In this document: one piece after another, positions 1 to 7,940 of the stretch
Layout of the letters: every line of letters starts with the position of its first letter
Position numbering within the stretch: position 1 is the first letter of the stretch
Source: Pseudomonadota bacterium
GTDB lineage: Bacteria > Pseudomonadota > Gammaproteobacteria > Pseudomonadales > Oleiphilaceae
DNA: 26,473 nt
Reading direction: 5' to 3'
NCBI GenBank assembly: GCA_023430625.1
Contig: JAEZAA010000306.1
Coordinates: 1 to 26,473, forward strand
Position numbers and translations under genes: made by a program
Notes under the pieces: model-generated
Databases searched by the model: none
What the model was told of the DNA's origin: nothing
The model's input: the letters and a program-made list of their open reading frames with translations, nothing else

Positions 1-2009
1 GCCTCTACCATGGCCTGCACAAGACACCCTACCCCCTGCCCGACCACCGCAGCCGCAGCGTCCTGCGCTCCCAGAGCCTATCCGGCAATGGCGGCCATGA
101 GCTAATGCTGGAGGACCGTGCCGGCCAGGAAAAAATTGCCATCCACAGCGCGCGGGACTTCGAACTCCACGTCACGCAGGATGCCCACACCAGCATCGAT
201 CACCACGCCCAGACACACATTGCCGCCGATGACCTGCTGGCCATCCAGGGCAGCGAGCATCTGCAGATCCAGGGCGAACGTCGAAGCCAGATCGACGGCC
301 AGGACTCCCTGACGATTGGCGCCTCCCAACACTTGAAGGCCGGCACAGCCATCCATGTACAAGCCGGCCAGGAGATTCACCTCAAGGCCGGCTCGGTGCT
401 ACACATCGACGCGGGCATGGAGTTGTCGATCCAGGGCGGTGGCAGCAGCCTGGCACTGAATCCGGCCGGGGTGTTTCTGACCGGGCCGCTGATTAATCTC
501 AACAGCGGTGGTGGGGCTGGCTCCGCGGTCGCAGCTTCGCCCAAGGCACCAAAGCTGCCGACCCAATTTGGTGGGCCGAAAGCTGGAAAAGAAGCGGCCT
601 CCCGCCCAGAAATGGTGGCACCAGACGGCAATCAAATTGGGTTCAAAGAACTCCGAGGCGTCCCTGCCACTGCGATTGCAGCGGAATCCGAGATCCTGCA
701 CCTCCTACAACAGCCAACTGTCGATGCTCCGCCAGGTCAACTTGATACCTTGATGAGCCTGCTGAACGACGCGGCAAGAAAAGACCCGGATGTTGGCAGC
801 ATACTCGCTATGGAGGGGAGTGAAGGTCAGGGAATCGTCAAACGCTGGTCCAATGCCGCAACCGGAGATCTCCTGTTTCCAACAAAGCTGACGCACGCCG
901 AAGAGCAAAGCCTACTGTCGAAATTCCGCAACCTCTACGGTGGTAACGACACAGCCCGCAATGCGCTGGATATCCAATCCTACAACGAGAAGCCGCTATT
1001 CGGCTCCGACGCCATCAGCCACGGCGACCTCTCCGACACCACGGAAATTGCGTCACTGGCAGCGGGGATCGTCGGCCTGCTTAAGCATGCGCCGCAGTTT
1101 GCGGCGAAGGTGAAGTCGTTCGGATTGGATGACATGGCTAAAAAAGCCGATGTGCAAACAGCAAAAGCAGACACTGAGCTAGATGCTGCTATCGCGCTCA
1201 AGAGAGTGACACCACAGAGTTTTGATGAGGTTAAAAGCCTACTCCAAAAGTCCCGCCAGCAATTGCAGGAAACGGGAGTATATTCGCCGAAGTACACTCA
1301 GCGAGAGCTGGAACACATGGCGCAGAAAGGCATTCTGGAAGAACGATTTATCGTCACCCTGCAGAAGACGAAGGACCCGGATGACACTATTGGGTTCAAG
1401 CGAGACTCCGGCAGAACCACAACCTGGACTACTACCATTGATCAGATGGAGCGCGGCGACTCAGATCCAAAATTACTCAGCGATCTGAACGGTATACCCT
1501 GGGATCCAGACGCCCGATGGGAAATCATTGTGATTGATCAGGGCAAGTACTTCCAAAAGGATGGCGGATTAACCTTCATCCCAACCTATAGCAATACAGC
1601 GAAGTTGGGTAAGCGAGAGTTTGATAAGGAATTTACAGGCGACCAAATCGATCGAGTGATGACGCCAGAATATTCTGAGCACTATGCCACTCTGATGAGT
1701 GAATTTAAGACAAGTGGCAAATCGCCTTATGATGAAAAAGAGATAATAAGGTTCGCTGAAGAAACCTTTGCTTATGATGACCAGGCTAGAGCCGATTTCC
1801 TAGCCCGGCATGAATTTACAAGAGAAGTAGGCACTAACGCCTATTTTTCAGGAGATGGCTTAACGAAAACGACCGGAGAGTCTGGCTATCTGGCGAAAGG
1901 GCAGCACGGGACGCTGGAGACGATTACTTTCGAGACAAATCCCGCCACCGTTGCTGAGCTTGAGCAACAAGGTGCAATTATGCGATTCCCTGCGATACCA
2001 ATTCGATAA
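1..2009 (+). CDS. vgrG: VgrG (T6SS spike) with C-terminal effector-like extension, 5' partial
   Basis: The reading frame is open from the first bases of the window, so the ATG at 105 is internal and the gene begins upstream. The first ~170 codons carry VgrG tip features: a run of short beta-helix repeats (HIQAGQ/HLKAGS-like units, about 300-430) and then the DUF2345-type end with NPAGVFLTGP and INLNSGG (about 455-520). VgrG is the trimeric puncturing tip of the type VI secretion machine and can carry a fused effector. A Pro/Ala/Lys-rich linker (about 525-660) leads into roughly 450 residues with no motif I recognise. From about 1140 the DNA is visibly richer in A/T than the tip part, which fits an exchangeable toxin module. 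No catalytic motif can be named; residues in the last 60 codons such as HEFTREVG and NAYFSGDG are possible active-site surroundings only. VgrG identity is firm; the toxin role is inferred from architecture and the next gene. Confidence 0.88.
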   Translation, partial: LYHGLHKTPYPLPDHRSRSVLRSQSLSGNGGHELMLEDRAGQEKIAIHSARDFELHVTQDAHTSIDHHAQTHIAADDLLAIQGSEHLQIQGERRSQIDGQDSLTIGASQHLKAGTAIHVQAGQEIHLKAGSVLHIDAGMELSIQGGGSSLALNPAGVFLTGPLINLNSGGGAGSAVAASPKAPKLPTQFGGPKAGKEAASRPEMVAPDGNQIGFKELRGVPATAIAAESEILHLLQQPTVDAPPGQLDTLMSLLNDAARKDPDVGSILAMEGSEGQGIVKRWSNAATGDLLFPTKLTHAEEQSLLSKFRNLYGGNDTARNALDIQSYNEKPLFGSDAISHGDLSDTTEIASLAAGIVGLLKHAPQFAAKVKSFGLDDMAKKADVQTAKADTELDAAIALKRVTPQSFDEVKSLLQKSRQQLQETGVYSPKYTQRELEHMAQKGILEERFIVTLQKTKDPDDTIGFKRDSGRTTTWTTTIDQMERGDSDPKLLSDLNGIPWDPDARWEIIVIDQGKYFQKDGGLTFIPTYSNTAKLGKREFDKEFTGDQIDRVMTPEYSEHYATLMSEFKTSGKSPYDEKEIIRFAEETFAYDDQARADFLARHEFTREVGTNAYFSGDGLTKTTGESGYLAKGQHGTLETITFETNPATVAELEQQGAIMRFPAIPIR

Positions 2010-2015
2010 TGGATA

Positions 2016-2540
2016 ATGTTGATGACCTTTCTTGATACGAACAACCTGCCGCCAAATTTTAAATTATTGGGAATTGTTGATAGCCGTAGAGTTCCAGGGG
2101 AACAGTTCTATGTAATATTCGCTCATGAAGTGCTCTATTTGGTTGAGAAAACCCCTGCTACGGCCATGGTCATCCGCGGAAAAAGTATTCCCACCGATGA
2201 GCCGGGTTTTAATGTTGCACAGTTCGAGATGCCGACTGCTGCTCTTCCCTGGCTAATTGACACAATCGAAAATGGCTTTTGGAAGAAGCATAGTGAAGGT
2301 GGACTGCCGGGAGATGTTTTACATGTAGATCAGTGTGTTCAAGGGGAAGACCTTCGCATTCGTTTTTCACCCAATTGCGGCGCAGAAGAAATCAAGGGAT
2401 TTACATTGAAAAACTACAGTCGGAAAGGGCGAGTTCAGAACTGGCAAGATATCGGCATCCCCTATAGCACTCTGCGCGATGGAGGCATGCTGGATCTCTG
2501 GAAGGAGATTGCGTTAAAGCACGGACAGGGGATTCTATAA
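2016..2540 (+). CDS. Candidate immunity protein to the VgrG effector domain
   Basis: This 174-aa protein begins 6 nt after the vgrG stop, in the same direction. It has no signal peptide and no transmembrane segment, so it is predicted cytoplasmic. I recognise no family. It is acidic to neutral with scattered Trp (ALPWLIDTIENGFWKK, then RVQNWQDIG) and looks like a compact globular protein. There is no good Shine-Dalgarno before either ATG (2016 or 2022), which suggests translational coupling to vgrG. Its codon use is AT-richer like the end of vgrG, so the two probably moved together. A small orphan gene directly behind a VgrG with a toxin-like extension is the usual position of a T6SS immunity gene. 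That role is inference from position only. It could instead be an adaptor, although known T6SS adaptor families (DUF4123, DUF1795, DUF2169) do not resemble it by eye. Confidence 0.6.
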   Translation: MLMTFLDTNNLPPNFKLLGIVDSRRVPGEQFYVIFAHEVLYLVEKTPATAMVIRGKSIPTDEPGFNVAQFEMPTAALPWLIDTIENGFWKKHSEGGLPGDVLHVDQCVQGEDLRIRFSPNCGAEEIKGFTLKNYSRKGRVQNWQDIGIPYSTLRDGGMLDLWKEIALKHGQGIL

Positions 2541-2544
2541 GCAC

Positions 2545-2673
2545 TTCATCTATCTGCTTAATCACCGCAGCCGCGTTTTGCACGTCCGGTAACGGCACGA
2601 TAGCAATAAATACGCCGCACTGCTGAGGAGCGATATGGCGGTCGCCTACCAAATCTGTCGCATGAACACGCAA
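2545..2673 (-). pseudogene. Possible 5' remnant of a gene (about 43 codons) overlapping the candidate immunity gene end
   Basis: On the minus strand from a TTG at 2673 a frame reads as sensible protein (VHATDLVGDRHIAPQQCGVF, then IAIVPLPDVQNAAAVIKQ). It then runs into the antisense of the candidate immunity gene, where it loses protein character. No family is recognised. It may be a leftover of an older gene truncated when the effector module arrived, or a chance open frame. Low confidence. Confidence 0.2.
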
Positions 2674-2734
2674 GCACTAGTTGGTAATTAAACATTTTTG
2701 TACTCAGCGCTTGCACAGCTCACCCAATGAACAC

Positions 2735-3340
2735 ATGAAATGTATTTTCGACAGATTGCACTGGATTTGGCTTTTTCCCCTCTCTCTTATTCAGGGATGC
2801 GCCTCCTTCTATGAGGAGCCCCTGGAATGGCGTGCACGAGTAGTCGTACCCCAACATTACAACGCATGGGTTCAACTCTTTGACATGGAAACCTCTGGCG
2901 TTCGCCATTGGCGAGTTCCCATTGGGAGCTTGTCCTGTTGCTGGAAATCACCTTCCGGTAAAGGAGGTGGTGGATATCAAATTCCACCTCCAAATTTCTT
3001 CCAAGTACGCTGGTTTTCCTACGCGGAACGCAAATTCTACGGCCGCCTTGTTGAACTACCTGCCGATCTAGAACAACGGATGCGACGTCAAACCCCTGCT
3101 CCACCAATCGAAGGCCAGCCTCTCTATGAACCGCAAGATACTCTCGTCATTGGACTTGCACCTGGCGGCCAAATCGTAGTCTGGCTGATGAACTATGCGC
3201 AGAACACAGAGGAAATCCTACGTGTTCGGGCTAATGAGCAAGAAGGAGACCTCTCGCACTTTAAGGTTCGATTAAAAGAATACGAAGCGAAGCACGGAGA
3301 CTACATCAAGGCACACGGCCTCCAGTACGACAGTTGGTGA
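2735..3340 (+). CDS. DUF2931-type lipoprotein, copy 1
   Basis: I place the start at the ATG at 2735 (201 aa). The longer frame from 2681 would put 18 residues in front of an obvious lipoprotein signal: a basic start, the hydrophobic stretch WIWLFPLSLIQ, and a lipobox-like LIQGC. The mature part carries the block VVPQHYNAWV, then WRVPIGSLSCCWK, VRWFSYAERKFYGR and LAPGGQIVVWLMN, which I associate with the DUF2931 family of uncharacterised lipoproteins. Established knowledge: such genes are often found beside T6SS vgrG genes, but their function is not established. It overlaps or abuts its paralogue at 3346, so the pair is one transcription unit. Likely an outer-membrane or periplasmic lipoprotein. 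An envelope-side immunity or protective role is possible but speculative. Confidence 0.78.
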   Translation: MKCIFDRLHWIWLFPLSLIQGCASFYEEPLEWRARVVVPQHYNAWVQLFDMETSGVRHWRVPIGSLSCCWKSPSGKGGGGYQIPPPNFFQVRWFSYAERKFYGRLVELPADLEQRMRRQTPAPPIEGQPLYEPQDTLVIGLAPGGQIVVWLMNYAQNTEEILRVRANEQEGDLSHFKVRLKEYEAKHGDYIKAHGLQYDSW

Positions 3341-3345
3341 ATGAG

Positions 3346-3936
3346 ATGATTTGGCGCGCGCTATCCATATTCTTCATTTCATTGCTTGCGGAAGGCTGCG
3401 CCTATGACCACGAAAAGCCTTTCTACTGGACAATCGGAGCGGTAGTCCCGCAGCACTATGATGCCTGGGTCGAACCTCTTCAATTGGAAACATCGGACAT
3501 CCGAACATGGCGCGTACCTATCGGCCGCGTATCTTGCTGCTGGAAAGAACCATGGAATACAGTGGGCGAAGACCAAACCCCTCCACCGAACTCGGTATTG
3601 GTTCGCTGGTTTTCATTCCCAGAGCGCAAATACTATGGTCGTCTCGTTTCATTACCAGCCAATCTGGAACAACGTATGCGGCGCACGACACCCGTAGTCT
3701 TAGGTAGCGGCCGTATCAGGCACGATCCTCAACGCAACATCATTCTTGGCCTTGCTCCGGGCGGACAAATCGTAGTCTGGTTAATGAATCAATCTCGAAA
3801 TGCAGAAGAAATTATGCGGGTCCAGGCCGTTGAGTTAGCCGCAAATGCCGCAGATTACGACGTTTGGCTTACCAATTATGAAGCAGAACATGGTGACTAC
3901 ATGAAACAACACGGCCTTCAGCTAGACCGCTGGTGA
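3346..3936 (+). CDS. DUF2931-type lipoprotein, copy 2
   Basis: This 196-aa tandem paralogue shares long blocks with copy 1: VVPQHYDAWVEP, TWRVPIGRVSCCWK, VRWFSFPERKYYGRLV, LEQRMRRTTP, LAPGGQIVVWLMN, and the C-terminal HGDYMKQHGLQ. I choose the ATG at 3346 because it gives a compact lipoprotein signal (MIWRALSIFFISLLAEGC). GTG at 3337 and TTG at 3334 lie in frame just upstream and overlap the stop of copy 1, so coupled translation is likely. The paired Cys of SCCWK is conserved in both copies. The unit ends before a perfect hairpin at 3970-3998. Function unknown, with the T6SS neighbourhood as the only clue. Confidence 0.78.
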   Translation: MIWRALSIFFISLLAEGCAYDHEKPFYWTIGAVVPQHYDAWVEPLQLETSDIRTWRVPIGRVSCCWKEPWNTVGEDQTPPPNSVLVRWFSFPERKYYGRLVSLPANLEQRMRRTTPVVLGSGRIRHDPQRNIILGLAPGGQIVVWLMNQSRNAEEIMRVQAVELAANAADYDVWLTNYEAEHGDYMKQHGLQLDRW

Positions 3937-3969
3937 TGCCTTCTCAATCAAATCCTCCTGCGCACACCT

Positions 3970-3998
3970 GGCTCAGGCTTTAACCTAAAGCCTGAGCC
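3970..3998. terminator. Perfect 13-bp hairpin between convergent units
   Basis: GGCTCAGGCTTTA, a 3-nt loop ACC, and the exact reverse complement form a 13-bp stem. It lies between the plus-strand vgrG/DUF2931 unit and the minus-strand peptidase gene, so it probably terminates both. There is no long T run on either side, so factor-independent termination is not certain. Confidence 0.65.
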
Positions 3999-4033
3999 AC
4001 TGCACAAAATCTGATTAAAAGATCCGAGTCCGA

Positions 4034-4867
4034 CTACTGGCTAACCACCAACTCGTCATAATCCGTTCCCGCCGGATTGGCGTAGAGCGTTGCCAGGATG
4101 TCCATGGCGGTATCGGACCAAAGCCCGAAAATGTCGTTTTCGTAGTGATGGTTGTACATACCCAGCATGTGGGCGATTTCGTGCTTGACCATTTCCGTGC
4201 CCCAACTGCAGGCTCCATTTCCCATATTGACCCAGCCGACGAAGTCGTTGGACACCTGGTGCGTCAAGGGATCTGCATAGATGGACAGTGATCCGGAATA
4301 AGGCGCGGTCGACGCATTGGCACAGTAGTGACTGGGATCGGCGCCAGCCGGCCAATAACCCGTATTGACGGCAATGACAATTCCGTACGAAAGGCCATGG
4401 TCCTCAAGAAATTTCATAGCATATGGGCGGAGAGAACCATCTCCATCCTCATACACGTCATACCAGGTCGTTGATGGCTGATTGCCTTGGGCGGTCTGAT
4501 CCCTGAACTCAGTCAGGTCCGCCGTCACCGGCGTGATATCGGTAAAGATATCGCCCAGACGGGATTCCAGCTCGCTAACGGCTTGGCTGATGGCGGCGGG
4601 AGCGGCGGCACCGTTGGCCGACACAAAGTACAATGGAATCGGCTGAGTAGTATCGAAGCGAACCGTGCCGTTTCGCACAAAATGCTCCCCACCATAGGTT
4701 TTATAGCTCCCGCCCATGATGGGGAAATCATCATTGGTGGCGCGAACCAGCTCTCGCAGTTCGTCTGGTGAGGCGCTGTAGTCTTTATCCGAATCACCGC
4801 CACCACTGCTGCAGCCTGTGAGAAGAACAAGCAAAGACGTACTAAGACCTAAAAGTTTTTTGGACAT
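4034..4867 (-). CDS. Lipoprotein zinc metallopeptidase, metzincin-like
   Basis: I start at the ATG at 4867 (277 aa), preceded by GGAAG about 8 nt upstream. The frame extends further but only adds residues before a clear lipoprotein signal (MSKKLLGLSTSLLVLLTGC, lipidated Cys19), followed by a Ser/Gly-rich tether. Residues 229-241 read HEIAHMLGMYNHH, an HExxH zinc site with the Gly of the extended metzincin motif. The third ligand is displaced by one residue (N at the usual His position, His after it). A possible Met-turn, TAMDILATL, follows with Met near 255. The protein should be a cell-envelope zinc protease anchored in the inner or outer leaflet; the substrate is unknown. It stands alone on the minus strand, convergent with the T6SS unit. 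I cannot place it in a named peptidase family. Confidence 0.75.
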   Translation of the reverse strand: MSKKLLGLSTSLLVLLTGCSSGGGDSDKDYSASPDELRELVRATNDDFPIMGGSYKTYGGEHFVRNGTVRFDTTQPIPLYFVSANGAAAPAAISQAVSELESRLGDIFTDITPVTADLTEFRDQTAQGNQPSTTWYDVYEDGDGSLRPYAMKFLEDHGLSYGIVIAVNTGYWPAGADPSHYCANASTAPYSGSLSIYADPLTHQVSNDFVGWVNMGNGACSWGTEMVKHEIAHMLGMYNHHYENDIFGLWSDTAMDILATLYANPAGTDYDELVVSQ

Positions 4868-5089
4868 GACAAGGCTTCCAAACAGCAAAATTGAAGGCCC
4901 GCTGGAGGCGGGGGTGAACCCACGGCGCAACACGGACACTCGGAGCAGTGGCTGGCTGACTCCAACCAGCATCAAGAGTCGCGATCTTACGCCTGCGCAT
5001 TAACGGCACCAACGCCGAATGCGTCTTTTAATCGTGTATATTTGCAACCTAGATGTGAGATCTGAAAGGGACCGGCGAGTCTGTCCGTA

Positions 5090-6202
5090 TCAGGGCCCAG
5101 CCGGCCCCCGATTATTCCGCCGCTCCTCCCCGGGCGCATTAACCTCCAGCCAGCCCCGCAGACGATGCAGTAATGCCGCATCCTGCCGCACCGTGTCGCC
5201 GCCACGCAGTGGCAGGTTGACCTGCACGTAATTGTCCAGCCGTAGCCGCCGGGCGCTGCGCAGGCGATCCTTGGCATTGGCGCGGCGTTCCGGCACCAGG
5301 GTGTCGGCCACATCGAGGATGCGCGGATAGGGAGGTTCGCCCAGTAGTTGCAGGAAATCCACCCGTTCCGCCGGTTCCAGGCGCGGGTCGATCCACACCA
5401 GGGTCATTCCCTTCTGGTCCCGGTATTCGGGATTGCGCGCCAGGAACAAGGTCACCAGACGGGCGCTATCCCCCACGCCGATCAGCACGATGTTGGCGAG
5501 CCCTTTTTCCTGCAAGTGCGCGAGTCCTGCCTGGATTCGCTCCAAGGCCTGCTCCTCAAAGGAGGGCACAGGTTCGGGCGTATCGTCCTGAGATGCCGCG
5601 CCCTGCAACTGGATGGTCGCAGCCTCGGCCTCGCTGGCCGGCTCATTGTCTGCGCTTGGCTCGTCCTCGGGATTTTCAGCAGTAGCTGACGTATCCGGCG
5701 CGGCTGGTTCGTCCGTCGTCTCAGGCTCAGCCTCGACAGCTGCCGATCTGGTTGCCAACACCCGTTCGGGTACGCTCAGTCCGGGCGCCTCCGGCAGCAT
5801 AATCGACAGCGTATGCCAGCCATGGTCTGGCAGGCCCTGGCGAAGCGGGCGCACCACCTGAGGCCAGTCCGGGTGTTGTCCCAGATCATGGACGATCAGC
5901 ACCGCGCCCATGGGTTGGGCCCGGTTCTGCGGTTGATAGAGTGCGAGGAACTCGCCTTGGGAGTCCGCAAGCCAGCGCTGTTGCGACTCCGGCAGTTGCT
6001 GGCGCAGGGCTTGCGCGAGACTTTGGCGGGGCTCGATGTGGACATGTTTTGGTGGGGCCACCTCCGCCGGCTCCTCGGCGGGCGTTTGTACCGGTTCTTC
6101 AGCCTCCGGCTCGGCCTTCTGGGCGGGCACGACACCAGCCAGCGCGAACCACATCAGGCCACAGCCCCCTAACCGCAACCACTGCTTTGTTACCGCGCCC
6201 AC
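5090..6202 (-). CDS. DUF3530 family exported protein (alpha/beta-hydrolase-like)
   Basis: I choose the GTG at 6202 (370 aa) because GGGAGGG sits about 9-11 nt before it; the longer frame would overlap the divergent rpe start. A hydrophobic N-terminus (WLRLGGCGLMWFALAGVV) acts as signal peptide. The block ALYQPQNRAQPMGAVLIVHD, then HGWHTLSIMLP, and later NIVLIGVGDSARLV (in the place of a nucleophile elbow) match what I know of DUF3530 proteins, which have a hydrolase-like fold of unknown activity. Between these blocks lies a long acidic low-complexity insert rich in Glu, Ala, Pro and Asp (roughly residues 155-220). The elbow reads GVGDSA rather than GxSxG, so catalysis is doubtful. Divergent from rpe with an 82-nt spacer. 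Confidence 0.75.
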   Translation of the reverse strand: MGAVTKQWLRLGGCGLMWFALAGVVPAQKAEPEAEEPVQTPAEEPAEVAPPKHVHIEPRQSLAQALRQQLPESQQRWLADSQGEFLALYQPQNRAQPMGAVLIVHDLGQHPDWPQVVRPLRQGLPDHGWHTLSIMLPEAPGLSVPERVLATRSAAVEAEPETTDEPAAPDTSATAENPEDEPSADNEPASEAEAATIQLQGAASQDDTPEPVPSFEEQALERIQAGLAHLQEKGLANIVLIGVGDSARLVTLFLARNPEYRDQKGMTLVWIDPRLEPAERVDFLQLLGEPPYPRILDVADTLVPERRANAKDRLRSARRLRLDNYVQVNLPLRGGDTVRQDAALLHRLRGWLEVNAPGEERRNNRGPAGP

Positions 6203-6284
6203 AATTATTCGCCCTCCCCGGATCAGTTTCGATAGAATAGCCCAGATTCCCTGTCGCCACCTTGCATCACAGACGGAGCCCGCC

Positions 6285-6962
6285 ATGAATCAGGCCGTAA
6301 TCGCCCCTTCCATCCTGTCCGCCGATTTTGCCCGCCTGGGCGAAGAGGTCGATAACGTCTTGGCGGCCGGTGCCGATTTCGTGCATTTCGACGTCATGGA
6401 CAACCATTACGTACCGAACCTGACCATTGGCCCCATGGTGTGCGGCGCCTTGCGCAAGCACGGCGTCACTGCACCCATCGACGTCCATCTGATGGTGCAG
6501 CCGGTGGACGAGATGATCCGCATGTTCATCGATGCCGGCGCCACCTACATCACCTTCCACCCGGAAGCGTCCAGTCACATCGACCGTTCCCTGCAACTGA
6601 TTCGCGACGGCGGCTGCAAGGCCGGCCTGGTGTTCAACCCGGCCACGCCCCTGCACTATCTGGATTACGTCATGGACAAGCTGGACATGGTGCTGCTGAT
6701 GTCGGTGAACCCGGGCTTTGGTGGGCAGAAGTTCATTCCCGGCACCCTCAACAAGCTGCGGGAAGCGCGGGCGAAGATCGACGCCAGTGGCCGGCCGATC
6801 CGGCTGGAAATCGATGGCGGCGTGAATGTCAACAATATCCGCGAGATTGCCGAGGCAGGTGCGGATACCTTCGTGGCCGGTTCCGCCATTTTCAATACAC
6901 CAGACTATCAGGCCACGATTAGCGCCATGCGCGAGCAGTTGGCCCTGGCGCGCTCTATTTAA
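6285..6962 (+). CDS. rpe: Ribulose-phosphate 3-epimerase
   Basis: The 225-aa protein interconverts D-ribulose 5-phosphate and D-xylulose 5-phosphate in the pentose phosphate pathway (cytoplasm, TIM barrel, divalent metal). The start ATG at 6285 has GGAG 7 nt upstream and begins MNQAVIAPSILSADFARLGE, the usual N-terminus. Visible hallmarks are His34 and Asp36 in HFDVMD (metal and acid/base), DVHLMV, the VNPGFGGQ phosphate loop, and EIDGGVN with Asp177 as the second catalytic Asp. Length is normal for the family. Its stop is one base from the gph start, so rpe and gph form an operon leading toward trpE. Confidence 0.97.
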   Translation: MNQAVIAPSILSADFARLGEEVDNVLAAGADFVHFDVMDNHYVPNLTIGPMVCGALRKHGVTAPIDVHLMVQPVDEMIRMFIDAGATYITFHPEASSHIDRSLQLIRDGGCKAGLVFNPATPLHYLDYVMDKLDMVLLMSVNPGFGGQKFIPGTLNKLREARAKIDASGRPIRLEIDGGVNVNNIREIAEAGADTFVAGSAIFNTPDYQATISAMREQLALARSI

Positions 6963-6963
6963 T

Positions 6964-7656
6964 ATGCAGGCCCTACGCGATCTGTTTGACGGCCAGCTGC
7001 CGGCGCTGATCCTGTTCGATCTGGATGGCACCCTGGTGGACAGCGTGCCGGATCTGGCCGATGCCATTGATACCATGCTGGAAGGCGAAGGATTGCCGCT
7101 GGCGGGCGAGGCCCAGGTACGCCACTGGGTCGGCAATGGCGCCCGCATGCTGGTACGACGTGCCTTGACCTGGGGCCTGGGACTGACCGACGGCGAGGAG
7201 CTTGATTCCGCTCGCTTCGATGCCGGCCACCAGGGATTTCTCCGCGCCTATCGAACTCGCTTCCACCGCCGCACGCTGCTGTACCCCGGTGTTCTTGATT
7301 GTCTGGAGCAGTTGCACGGGGCGGGTATTCCCATGGGACTGGTCACCAACAAGCCCCAGGAGTTTATCGCGCCGCTGCTGGAACACTTTGAGATCGCGCC
7401 TTACTTCAAGCTGTCTCTGGGCGGCGATAGTCTGGCGGCCAAGAAGCCCGACCCGCTGCCCTTGCGCCATGCCTGTGAAGCCTTTGGCGTCACACCGGCG
7501 CAGTGCCTGATGGTGGGCGATTCCCGCAATGACATCCTGGCCGCGCGCGCCTGCGGCATGCCCGTCGTCGCCCTCAGCTACGGCTATAACCATGGCGAAC
7601 CGATCGAGGCGACCCAGCCCGACCGGGTTATTGATTCACTGACAGCCCTCCTGTAA
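6964..7656 (+). CDS. gph: Phosphoglycolate phosphatase (HAD family)
   Basis: The 230-aa protein hydrolyses 2-phosphoglycolate to glycolate, a by-product clean-up reaction after oxidative DNA repair. I start at the ATG at 6964, one base after the rpe stop; a longer frame would run back into rpe. HAD motif I is FDLDGTLVDS (Asp19 nucleophile, Asp21), motif II is the Thr in LVTNKP, motif III is the Lys in AAKKPDP, and motif IV is VGDSRND (Asp186). The helical cap lies between motifs I and II. The rpe-gph-trpE order is the one seen in Pseudomonas and relatives. Confidence 0.95.
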   Translation: MQALRDLFDGQLPALILFDLDGTLVDSVPDLADAIDTMLEGEGLPLAGEAQVRHWVGNGARMLVRRALTWGLGLTDGEELDSARFDAGHQGFLRAYRTRFHRRTLLYPGVLDCLEQLHGAGIPMGLVTNKPQEFIAPLLEHFEIAPYFKLSLGGDSLAAKKPDPLPLRHACEAFGVTPAQCLMVGDSRNDILAARACGMPVVALSYGYNHGEPIEATQPDRVIDSLTALL

Positions 7657-7940
7657 CCTACCGGGATTGTCAACCTCACCTGATGAACTCTTTAATCAGG
7701 CGGACGCTCCACGCGGGAATCACCGATTCCAGCGAGATAACTCCCCAATCAACTTCGGAGACCAGGCGTGTTTCCTCAACCGCAGCACGGTGTACGGCAG
7801 CTTGTAATCGCCCGATGGCGATGGTGACGCTCGTCCAGAATTAAGGCCCGGCCACATAGCCCGGCTTTTGACGTTGCCCGTTTTCACCGACTGTTGTGTA
7901 CCGGTTACCCGGTTGATAATCGAATGTTGAGGAATACACC
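7657..7940 (+). promoter_or_regulatory. gph-trpE intergenic region; weak trpE promoter candidate, no attenuator seen
   Basis: These 284 bases hold no convincing gene. A GATAAT at 7915-7920 has a poor -35 (TGTTGT, 7892-7897) at 17-bp spacing, which would give a very short leader. I looked for a Trp-rich leader peptide and found no tandem TGG codons. An open frame at 7683-7844 (53 codons) has no Trp and no family resemblance. GAGG is 9 nt before the trpE ATG. Confidence 0.3.

Noticed and set aside
6267..7148. 293-codon minus-strand open frame opposite rpe
   Set aside because: Antisense of rpe and gph with shadow-like composition.
7683..7844. 53-codon open frame in the gph-trpE spacer as a trp leader peptide
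   Set aside because: It has no Trp codons, no clear ribosome site and no protein-like pattern.
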